A stretch of DNA of 64,000 bases, from positions 2,232,001 through 2,296,000 of the forward strand of contig NZ_CP139286.1 of the NCBI RefSeq assembly GCF_034067285.1. The letters are read 5' to 3'. Below are positions 57,119 through 64,000 of the stretch, piece after piece (position 1 is the first letter of the stretch; each line of letters starts with the position of its first letter). Below the pieces are notes generated by a model. The model did not search any database. It had not been told where the DNA came from and saw nothing but the letters and a program-made list of their open reading frames with translations. The DNA is from Acinetobacter pittii (lineage in GTDB: Bacteria; Pseudomonadota; Gammaproteobacteria; Pseudomonadales; Moraxellaceae). The translations under genes and the position numbers were made by a program.

Positions 57119-58024
57119 TTATATTTTAGACTTCCAATAATTAGCTTTTTCAGGATTATACTTTGAACTACTATCATCCGAATAAATATTAAATAACAAC
57201 TCTATTCCAGCCTTATTTCCATTGCGTACAGCCATTTCTGCATATCGTATTGACTTATCTAAATTTTGTTTCATACCCGCACCATTATAATATTTAAGAG
57301 CAGTATTATATTGCGCTAACGCATGTCCATGATCAGCCGCACGCTTAAACCAAACAAGTGCTTTAAGTGGATCTTGCTCTACCCCCTCACCTCGCTCATA
57401 AGCCAAACCTACATTGTTTTGTGATTCAAGATCTCCCTGTTCAGCAGCTTTTAATATCCATTTAAAAGATGCTTTGATATCCTTTTTAACGCCATCTCCA
57501 CCATATAATTGAGCAGCAACTACTGTCTGGGATTGTATGAGTCCTAACTCAGCAGATCGAATAAAATATGTAAAAGCTTTTGCTCTATCTTGTTTTATAT
57601 TTAAACCTTTGTAATATGCCAACCCAACATTATGAATTGCGGAAGGATTTCCCTTTTTAGCGCCTTCTTCAAACCACATTAAAGCTTTTTTATCATCTTT
57701 TTTTACAACTTCATTGCCATTTCGATAAATCAGCCCTAATTGAAGCATGGCATTTGAGGAGCCTAATTGTGCAGATTTCTCAAATAGTTCCAATGCTTTC
57801 TTTTGATCAAATTTTTCACCTTCGCCTGTGGCATACATGGATGCCAATACAAAAATAGCCTCAGCATCATTTGCTTTTGCAGCCTTTTCTAGTTCAAGTT
57901 TAGACTTATATTCAGATACATCTTTATAATCTTTAGTCAAAGCTCCGTGAGTGTGTTCTTCTTTGTCTTGAGTGCATGCAGATGTGAATAATATTAAGGT
58001 AATGACAAACAATCTAAGCTTCAT
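57119..58024 (-). CDS. Sel1-repeat lipoprotein in T6SS effector module
   Basis: A 301-residue lipoprotein: signal MKLRLFVITLILFTSAC, with lipobox TSAC ending at Cys17. Six or seven Sel1 repeats fill residues about 50-285, e.g. FVLASMYATGEGEKFDQKKA and SQNNVGLAYERGEGVEQDPL. It lies 11 bases after the second paralogous membrane protein gene and is probably on the same transcript as the effector. Sel1 proteins serve as immunity proteins or adaptors in some T6SS modules, so it may protect the periplasm or guide the effector; neither is proven. Confidence 0.8.
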   Translation of the reverse strand: MKLRLFVITLILFTSACTQDKEEHTHGALTKDYKDVSEYKSKLELEKAAKANDAEAIFVLASMYATGEGEKFDQKKALELFEKSAQLGSSNAMLQLGLIYRNGNEVVKKDDKKALMWFEEGAKKGNPSAIHNVGLAYYKGLNIKQDRAKAFTYFIRSAELGLIQSQTVVAAQLYGGDGVKKDIKASFKWILKAAEQGDLESQNNVGLAYERGEGVEQDPLKALVWFKRAADHGHALAQYNTALKYYNGAGMKQNLDKSIRYAEMAVRNGNKAGIELLFNIYSDDSSSKYNPEKANYWKSKI

Positions 58025-58035
58025 TAAACAACCTT

Positions 58036-58824
58036 TTACTTCAAAAAATTTTTCTTATCAAAATAATCTTCTGGATAAGGATCTTGACCTTTTAAATTTT
58101 TTCTATATTTCATTACACTAATCTGAACACCATCATCAGTTAAGAAATCATTATAAAAGTCCTGTTCTTTAGGATTTTCAAAACCCAATTTTTCAAATAT
58201 TTGTTCAGATAAATTGCCAAAATTCTCGTATGATTTTCGATAAGCAAAATAATTAACAAAAGCCATCATTCCTATGCACATGAGGAAGCTTATAAAGATC
58301 CAAGATAATAAAGAGAAAAAAGAATCCCAAGAGTAATTGAAATCAAAAATATAGAAAAGCAAGAACATTATTGACACCCCACCTCCACAAATAATAGTAA
58401 AGTAATAGGTTTGCATAATAATAGCTTTATAGCCCTTTTTTACCGATCGCCCCATTTCATAAATCATATATAATAAACCAGACTTAGGGTCGACTATTGC
58501 ATAAACTTGGTAGCGCCCATCCACAGGGCTATCATTAATTACAGCTATCAGTTCATCATTTTCTTTAAAACGAACCGTCGTAAATTGCCCTAGTAAAGAA
58601 TGTTCTTCTATTTCCCCCGTAAAGATGATGCCATCTTTAGCTTTACCTGCCATTACTAGTATAGGAGCACTGGTAAGCAGCGAACTACTTTCCGCGAGCA
58701 CACCCGCAAAAGCAGTTCCAGCCGCAATTCCACCAATATTCTGATTTACAGGAATTTTAGACTTTGCTTTTTCTAAAGAATGTATTGGACCTTTAACTAG
58801 CTTAAGGTTTAATTTATGTTCCAC
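58036..58824 (-). CDS. Candidate T6SS immunity membrane protein, copy 2
   Basis: A 262-residue protein that is a close paralogue of its neighbour at 58828-59619. The first 145 residues are nearly the same, with VNQNIGGIAAGTAFAGVLAE and a beta-rich GRYQVYAIVDPKSGLLYMIY segment. Two membrane helices follow (about 145-165 and 175-200), then a conserved soluble tail with FGNLSEQIFEKLGFENPKEQ. The helices and a short patch near residue 75 (EEHSLLGQ) are where it differs from the other copy. Its place directly after the effector and its paralogue suggests immunity. I do not know a characterised homologue; proteins of this kind have also been labelled putative effectors. Confidence 0.7.
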   Translation of the reverse strand: MEHKLNLKLVKGPIHSLEKAKSKIPVNQNIGGIAAGTAFAGVLAESSSLLTSAPILVMAGKAKDGIIFTGEIEEHSLLGQFTTVRFKENDELIAVINDSPVDGRYQVYAIVDPKSGLLYMIYEMGRSVKKGYKAIIMQTYYFTIICGGGVSIMFLLFYIFDFNYSWDSFFSLLSWIFISFLMCIGMMAFVNYFAYRKSYENFGNLSEQIFEKLGFENPKEQDFYNDFLTDDGVQISVMKYRKNLKGQDPYPEDYFDKKNFLK

Positions 58825-58827
58825 TAC

Positions 58828-59619
58828 TTATTCGCTTGTTGTATTCTTACTAAAATAATCTTGAGGGTAAGGATCATTACCTTTTAAATTTTTTCTATAT
58901 TTCATTACACTAATCTGAACACCATCATCAGTTAAGAAATCATTATAAAAATCCTGTTCTTTAGGATTTTCAAAACCCAATTTTTCAAATATTTGTTCAG
59001 ATAAATTGCCAAAATTCTCGTATGATTTTCGATAAGCAAAATAATTCACAAAAGCCATCAAAGCTGCTATCCCAAATATCCCCCCAAAACTCCACACAAT
59101 TAAACGTAAAAAAGAATCCCAAGAATAAGAAAATCTAAATATATAAAATATTAACAGTGAAATTGATATCACCGCCCATGACAACAAGGTAAAGTAATAG
59201 GTCTGCATAAAAATAGCTTTATAGCCTTTTTTTACCGATCGCCCCATTTCATAAATCATATATAATAAACCAGACTTAGGGTCGAGGATTGCATAAACTT
59301 GATAGCGACCATCTACAGGGCTATCACTAATTACAGCTATCAGTTCATCATTTTCTTTAAAACGAACTGTCGTAAATTGTCCTATTACTGGATATCCTTC
59401 TATTTCACCAATAAAAGTTATACCATCCTTAGCTTTAGCAGCCATTACTAGTATAGGAGCACTGGTAAGCAACGAACTACTTTCCGCGAGCACACCTGCA
59501 AAAGCAGTCCCAGCCGCAATTCCACCAATATTCTGATTGACTGGAATTTTAGACTTTGCTTTTTCTAAAGAATGTATGGGGCCTTTAACCAACTTAAGGT
59601 TTAATTTTAAATTTTCCAT
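58828..59619 (-). CDS. Candidate T6SS immunity membrane protein, copy 1
   Basis: A 263-residue protein starting immediately after the effector stop, with no gap. It has the same layout as copy 2: a soluble N-terminal half (VNQNIGGIAAGTAFAGVLAE, GRYQVYAILDPKSGLLYMIY), two membrane helices (about 146-166 and 178-202; e.g. ISISLLIFYIFRFSYSWDSF) and a soluble tail. Immunity to pore-forming effectors is often a multi-helix inner-membrane protein, which fits. The close coupling to the effector makes this the cognate immunity candidate. Homology to a known immunity family is not established here. Confidence 0.7.
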   Translation of the reverse strand: MENLKLNLKLVKGPIHSLEKAKSKIPVNQNIGGIAAGTAFAGVLAESSSLLTSAPILVMAAKAKDGITFIGEIEGYPVIGQFTTVRFKENDELIAVISDSPVDGRYQVYAILDPKSGLLYMIYEMGRSVKKGYKAIFMQTYYFTLLSWAVISISLLIFYIFRFSYSWDSFLRLIVWSFGGIFGIAALMAFVNYFAYRKSYENFGNLSEQIFEKLGFENPKEQDFYNDFLTDDGVQISVMKYRKNLKGNDPYPQDYFSKNTTSE

Positions 59620-62409
59620 TTAGACACTCACTACTGCATTATTAAATTCTTTTTCTTCTTCTTTAACATCTTTAAAAGCATCTTCACCATTTTCCTTTTT
59701 TAGCTTGAATGCACATTTTTGACACCAATCTTGCATAGCATTATCCAAAACATAATTCTTTAAATAAATTTCTAAAGCAACGAGTGCTATACCAGCTACA
59801 CTCAGCATCGCACCCACACGAACAACCTTTATACCCAATAATGCTCGCCCAATAGCATATCGCTCAACCATACTATATAGTGTGGAATTACGCATTATAG
59901 GCAAGTTAAGAAATGCACTAAAGCCGACTGCTAATGTACCAAAGGAACTAGCAGCCTTTAAAAGATTTAAAGCAAAAGCATATCCATTACTTTCTTCAAA
60001 TGCTTTGTTAAGTCCTTTTAAATCAATAATAAATGAAACAATAGCACCTGCAATTGCAAAATATGCCCCACACTTAGCAATATACGCGGCACGCTCTGCA
60101 AAAGAAAACTTTTCCATTGAGCTACTACCCACTTCTAAAATAGCAGCTGTTGTGGCCATCATGCCTGACATATATGACAAAGTATTATCTACTGATGGAT
60201 CGATATTAAACTTAGAAATTTGTGTTCCTAAGTTAATTAACTCAAATATTGCAACCACACCGGCTACACGTAAGCTTGCGCTTGGTGAACTATTCGCAAT
60301 AATTCGATCAATTTGACTAGCGGTTTTACTCGGATTTGTTGCAGCCGAAGAATATTTTTTCCAATTATTTTGAACCATTTCAGGTGTCAGCTTAATACGT
60401 CCTTTCAAAGTTTGTTCCGGAATAATATAATACAGCGCATTTTTTTTAACGTTTTCTGCCAACATACCACTATGGGCAAATGTATAAAACGTTAAGCGTC
60501 CAAGTTTTTTTGCAAATTCTGAACTTAGCGTATATTTCATACTCCACTTCACTGCACTTTGGGTCAGTTCAGACATCCAGTAAAACGTTTTTAATAGGCT
60601 AAATTTTTGCCCATGTAGCATGTAACTATTATTGGTTTTATCTGCCGCCCATTCTTGCCAAGCTTTATCTGCGGCAACAAATGCTGCAATCGCAGTTTTA
60701 GCCGCATTTTGTCCATCATCCCAAGAAATATCAATAATACTTGGTGCTGCTGCATTATATTTATTTTTTAAACTTTCTTGGTTATAACAAATTGCCCTCA
60801 TATAAATATTTTCTTTGGCAATTTTTTCTACCCCCAACCAAGTTTCAAGTAATGCTTGTCCACTTGGCACCCCACTCATCCCATTAATCATATCCATGGC
60901 ATGAACATAAAAAATATTTCCATATGGAACTTGCACATGATCATCATAAGCATGAAGGGCATTGACTACAGCTTTAGACAATAACCATTTAATATGATCA
61001 TCTCCTATAGCTCTTGCTCCAGCTAAACATTCTTGAATTAATACATTAATTTTTTTATCAAAATTTGATTTAGCCACCATATCTAAATTTGGCTTATATT
61101 TTTGAATCCAAATCTGCTCTCCGTCCCTCCTACTTAATTTCCCCATATCTTCAGTATAAATACCTTTATTTGCCATTTGCTTCTCTTGAGCTTTCTTTAA
61201 TAGCCTTTCTTGTTCTTCTTTTGACTTTCTTTTATATATTTTTTCTAACTCATAATTAATATCATCAGCATCTGATAAGTTTTTTGGTAATTCATCCCAC
61301 AAACCCATTAATACTTGACTTTTGGTTACCTGAGTACTCAATTGGCTACGTTCATTTAACAATCTATTTTCTAAACAAATTTTAATACTATCAATACATT
61401 GAGAACTATGTAAACGATGCTCGTTTGTAAAATCCCCTTCTTTTTTTGCTAAAAAATCCATTACTTTTTTAAATTCTGAATTACGTAATGTATTTAATTT
61501 TCTTGTAATTCCTACAGGATCATACAATGCCATACAGGCAAGCGATTTAGGCTCATCTTTAAACTTGTTTAATGTTGCATCGATACGGTTTTTACCAAAA
61601 CTGTTTAGATTATAAACCGTAGTTTTAAATTGGCTGGCAGCAATACAATGTTCTTGTGCACTTCCACCATTAATTAAAATTTTCTGCCATTTTCCTTCTG
61701 TTACAAACTTATCGGCATTTTTTTCATACTCGGATATTTTAGCCTTACTCATAGGCACATGTGTATGAATAATATATGCAATCTTCGCCTCATCTTTAGG
61801 ATTACTTTCTACAGCTATGACAGATGAATTAAAACTATGACCTGCTCCTTTACATGCGAACTCTGGAACACTTTTAGGTGCCTCTTTACCCACAGGGAAA
61901 TAAGACAAATGTCCATTTGGGGTAACTTTATATCCCGCCCATTCCAACGCTCCAGATGTTCTTTTCACTAAGCGATAGATATAACCAGTATCAATCATCT
62001 CAACCGCATATTTGAGATGGCTTAATTGAATATCTTTAACATTTTTACCTAAGGATGCAGGTAAAGCAGGTGGATTATCTTTAACAACGGTGTACCTTAC
62101 AGGCAAAATATTAAAGCCTTTTTTACGACAAAAATTTGAACACTCTTTCTGGGCCTGTCCTGCACTACTATTTTGCATGTTTGCAGCAGTTGACTGTTTT
62201 GCTGATTTTGCAATTTCACTTTCTTCAATCTTCTTATTAATATTTTTAGCAACAGTTGGGTTACGCATATCCCCCACTGGTGCGGTTTTGCCCATAACAG
62301 GAATTTTATCCTGCTTCTGTTTTTGCTTAGCAATCATTTCATTAAATGAATTATTTGATTTTGACTTACCCAATATCATTTTTCGATTTTCTGTCATCTT
62401 TTTATCCAT
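59620..62409 (-). CDS. VasX-like T6SS effector, probably membrane-disrupting
   Basis: A 929-residue protein. Residues 1-85 are a polar, Lys/Gln/Asn-rich leader. From residue 90 it has the VasX/BTH_I2691-type N-terminal region, with CSNFCRKKGFNILPVRYTVV and a segment around DTGYIYRLVKRTSGALEWAG. A long helical middle follows. The C-terminal third (about 690-885) has five or so hydrophobic stretches, e.g. YFAIAGAIVSFIIDLKGL and VGAMLSVAGIALVALEIYL, as in pore-forming toxins. It overlaps the DUF4123 gene by eight bases and is followed without a gap by its candidate immunity gene. Pore formation in the target inner membrane is inferred. An ATG at 62397 is an alternative start. Confidence 0.82.
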   Translation of the reverse strand: MDKKMTENRKMILGKSKSNNSFNEMIAKQKQKQDKIPVMGKTAPVGDMRNPTVAKNINKKIEESEIAKSAKQSTAANMQNSSAGQAQKECSNFCRKKGFNILPVRYTVVKDNPPALPASLGKNVKDIQLSHLKYAVEMIDTGYIYRLVKRTSGALEWAGYKVTPNGHLSYFPVGKEAPKSVPEFACKGAGHSFNSSVIAVESNPKDEAKIAYIIHTHVPMSKAKISEYEKNADKFVTEGKWQKILINGGSAQEHCIAASQFKTTVYNLNSFGKNRIDATLNKFKDEPKSLACMALYDPVGITRKLNTLRNSEFKKVMDFLAKKEGDFTNEHRLHSSQCIDSIKICLENRLLNERSQLSTQVTKSQVLMGLWDELPKNLSDADDINYELEKIYKRKSKEEQERLLKKAQEKQMANKGIYTEDMGKLSRRDGEQIWIQKYKPNLDMVAKSNFDKKINVLIQECLAGARAIGDDHIKWLLSKAVVNALHAYDDHVQVPYGNIFYVHAMDMINGMSGVPSGQALLETWLGVEKIAKENIYMRAICYNQESLKNKYNAAAPSIIDISWDDGQNAAKTAIAAFVAADKAWQEWAADKTNNSYMLHGQKFSLLKTFYWMSELTQSAVKWSMKYTLSSEFAKKLGRLTFYTFAHSGMLAENVKKNALYYIIPEQTLKGRIKLTPEMVQNNWKKYSSAATNPSKTASQIDRIIANSSPSASLRVAGVVAIFELINLGTQISKFNIDPSVDNTLSYMSGMMATTAAILEVGSSSMEKFSFAERAAYIAKCGAYFAIAGAIVSFIIDLKGLNKAFEESNGYAFALNLLKAASSFGTLAVGFSAFLNLPIMRNSTLYSMVERYAIGRALLGIKVVRVGAMLSVAGIALVALEIYLKNYVLDNAMQDWCQKCAFKLKKENGEDAFKDVKEEEKEFNNAVVSV

Positions 62410-63340
62410 TCAATTCTTTAGCTATCTGTTCATATAAATCTTTCGTTACATAATCCATAGCATCTGTAAAAGACATTTCATTCATAACACAATGGTCGTA
62501 AAGCACGCTGGTTACTACAGGATGCTGTATAAAATTTTTATGTATAATTTGACTGTATAGACCATATGTGACTAAATCTAAATGATTTTGAATACCATAA
62601 TCGTAGTAAGCTTCTTTAAGATTTTTATGTATTTCAATTGGATGTACCTTTATTAAATCAACTTGTTCAAACTCATTTAATTGTTGAAATATATTATTAG
62701 CAATCTCAATTAAATCTAAATCTATAGATTGCTCAAGGTTCACTTTTGTTAGATTCAATATTGATCGTGATTCCTCGTAAGACTTAAAGCTAAATAGACC
62801 TTTTGGATGCAAAAAATGCCATTCTTTAAAGCTATCTAATAAGCCACCTACATATTCTGTTTTAAAAATCTCATCTAAGTAGATCATGACTCTAGGATCA
62901 TACCAACGGAAAAGAATTTTTTTACCTTGATCAGCAATTACTAATTTAGTTTTTATCTGATCTCGTAATTCCTCAAGTGAGCGTGTCTTCGCCACGCCAA
63001 ACCCATGAACAAAATAGCAATCATTCGTAATATTTTTATTTCTCGATAGGTTTTGCAACAAATCTTCTTTGACCTGCTCAAATATTTTTTTATCATCAAT
63101 ACAAATAAAAAAGAGGTTTGACTTCGCAATTTCTTTTTTATGCGCTAAAGGGATATATGCAATATTTTTGTTTGATAAATTATCTAATACCTCGTTAAAA
63201 ATAGAATCATTTAATGTAGTATCTAATAAAAAAATGATCTGACCATATTCACTCAGAATTTGGATACACTGTTCTTCAATTTTAGAAGTAATATCTTTTA
63301 AATCTTCATTTTGCGTTGTATTAAAAACCGATAAACTCAT
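62402..63340 (-). CDS. DUF4123 effector adaptor/chaperone
   Basis: A 312-residue protein of the DUF4123 (Tap/TEC) type that loads a specific effector onto VgrG. The N-terminal domain (about 25-150) shows QIIFLLDTTLNDSIFNEVL and the family hallmark ILFRWYDPRVMIYLDEIF. The C-terminal part is helical and probably contacts the effector. It overlaps both the vgrG end (four bases) and the effector start (eight bases), a tightly coupled cassette. It is not itself a toxin. Confidence 0.9.
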   Translation of the reverse strand: MSLSVFNTTQNEDLKDITSKIEEQCIQILSEYGQIIFLLDTTLNDSIFNEVLDNLSNKNIAYIPLAHKKEIAKSNLFFICIDDKKIFEQVKEDLLQNLSRNKNITNDCYFVHGFGVAKTRSLEELRDQIKTKLVIADQGKKILFRWYDPRVMIYLDEIFKTEYVGGLLDSFKEWHFLHPKGLFSFKSYEESRSILNLTKVNLEQSIDLDLIEIANNIFQQLNEFEQVDLIKVHPIEIHKNLKEAYYDYGIQNHLDLVTYGLYSQIIHKNFIQHPVVTSVLYDHCVMNEMSFTDAMDYVTKDLYEQIAKELNG

Positions 63341-64000
63341 GATAAATCTACCTTAGCCGAACCATTCTGAGCGGCTTGAGCCTGCTTCGCAGAACAGTCT
63401 GGTAAATCAAGCGCAGGTGGATTTATTGATGACCCCCCCATAAACAAATGTTGCCCTGCTTTCACCTCAAGCTTACCGCCCGTAACAGGGAAAATGCCTG
63501 AACCATTCAGCTTAACTTGAGACCCATTGGCTGTCAGATTAATTTCAGTTGGGCTAGTAATAAAAACCGTGTCTTCAGTTGAGGTAATTTGTATACCTTT
63601 TCGAGCAATGACATCTAAGCCATCACCTTGAGCCTGAATTTCTACTTTGCCTTGGCCAGCAAAAAGTCGAGCACCCTCCTGAGCGGCAAATAGACTAATC
63701 TTTTGGCTCGCATGACTTAATATATTCTTTTGCGTACTAATATTAACGCTATCTCCAGCACTTTGAGTAAGCTGACCATTTGCACTAAGGTGTATATCTT
63801 CATTACTACTTACAGCGATACTTTTTGGAGATGCCAACAGCATCACTGCTGATTGAAACTCAGCAGCTTTTTTAGGATCTTCTTGTTTGAGAACTTCTAA
63901 GAAAGTCTGAATATTCTCAAGCATATCTAACGGGTCAGTTTGCTGATTTTTAGCAACTTCACTGAGTGCCTTGGCATTGCTAAGACCGCCTTCGATTTGT
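63337..64000 (-). CDS. vgrG: VgrG spike protein, C-terminal part (runs off the window)
   Basis: The last 221 codons or so of a VgrG; the frame is open to the right edge, so the start lies outside. The visible part is the DUF2345/Gp5-like beta-helix end with repeated strands (IHLSANGQLTQSAGDSVNIS, GIQITSTEDTVFITSPTEIN), a VKLNGSGIFPVTGGKLEVKA stretch and a short tail with PALDLPDCSAKQAQ. VgrG is the spike that carries PAAR and, through DUF4123, the effector. It is the first gene seen of the module. Confidence 0.93.
   Translation of the reverse strand, partial: QIEGGLSNAKALSEVAKNQQTDPLDMLENIQTFLEVLKQEDPKKAAEFQSAVMLLASPKSIAVSSNEDIHLSANGQLTQSAGDSVNISTQKNILSHASQKISLFAAQEGARLFAGQGKVEIQAQGDGLDVIARKGIQITSTEDTVFITSPTEINLTANGSQVKLNGSGIFPVTGGKLEVKAGQHLFMGGSSINPPALDLPDCSAKQAQAAQNGSAKVDLS

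Larger units (their letters stand above)
58036..59619 (-). repeat. Tandem gene duplication
   Basis: The two neighbouring genes are direct repeats of about 790 bases separated by three bases. Long stretches, such as the 5' third and the last 200 bases of each gene, are nearly identical at DNA level, while the stretch coding for the membrane helices (about 58245-58400 and 59045-59200) has diverged strongly. Confidence 0.85.

Noticed and set aside
63337..64000. Phage tail spike or prophage fragment
   Set aside because: The beta-helix end resembles phage gp5, but its coupling to DUF4123 and the T6SS cluster identifies it as VgrG; no other phage genes are present.

Overview
The window looks like chromosomal DNA from Acinetobacter, probably the A. 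calcoaceticus-baumannii complex. The base composition is AT-rich and intergenic stretches are very AT-rich. The phenylacetate (paa) operon is large and complete. The type VI secretion (T6SS) locus has the Acinetobacter-style order asaA-tssBC-hcp-tssEFG-x-tssM-tagF-tagN-PAAR-tssH-tssA-tssK-tssL-x-tagX. The species call is inference from gene content; no rRNA or tRNA gene is visible.

Region 1 (1-10.4 kb): phenylacetate catabolism. A minus-strand operon paaA-B-C-D-E-F-G-H-J, followed by the first codons of a probable paaK, is transcribed away from a divergent paaZ. Together they cover epoxidation of phenylacetyl-CoA, isomerisation, ring cleavage and beta-oxidation.

Region 2 (10.4-24.7 kb): sdaA, then an island for trans-4-hydroxy-L-proline catabolism. 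It holds a hydroxyproline 2-epimerase (both catalytic Cys present), a probable three-subunit D-hydroxyproline dehydrogenase (DadA-like FAD protein, small [2Fe-2S] protein, HcnB-like FAD protein), a DapA-family pyrroline-4-hydroxy-2-carboxylate deaminase and an alpha-ketoglutarate semialdehyde dehydrogenase. It also has an APC permease, an MFS transporter, an EamA transporter, a PAS-AraC regulator and a GntR/FCD regulator. A palindrome centred on CGTATACG lies before the APC permease and the deaminase, with a degraded copy before the semialdehyde dehydrogenase, which suggests one regulon.

Region 3 (24.7-34.8 kb): mixed small genes. These are a candidate small RNA, a DUF333 lipoprotein, soxR with a SoxR-type dyad at its promoter, a Cys-containing small protein of unknown function, queH, a MocR-type regulator divergent from a GNAT acetyltransferase, a YcaQ-type DNA glycosylase, a deaminase plus CynX-like transporter pair, an ankyrin-repeat protein and a LysR regulator.

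Region 4 (34.8-56.4 kb): the main T6SS cluster, all on the minus strand. It encodes the sheath (TssBC), tube (Hcp), baseplate (TssE, F, G, K), membrane complex (TssM, TssL), cap/coordinator (TssA), ClpV ATPase, PAAR tip, OmpA-like TagN, TagF, the M15 peptidase TagX and accessory proteins. No TssJ is present in the window.

Region 5 (57.1-64.0 kb): a VgrG module feeding into the T6SS locus. A VgrG (cut by the window end) is followed by a DUF4123 adaptor, a 929-residue VasX-like putative membrane-acting effector, two tandem paralogous membrane proteins that are the best immunity candidates, and a Sel1-repeat lipoprotein. The tandem pair differ mostly in their transmembrane segments, which makes this module the most interesting part of the window.
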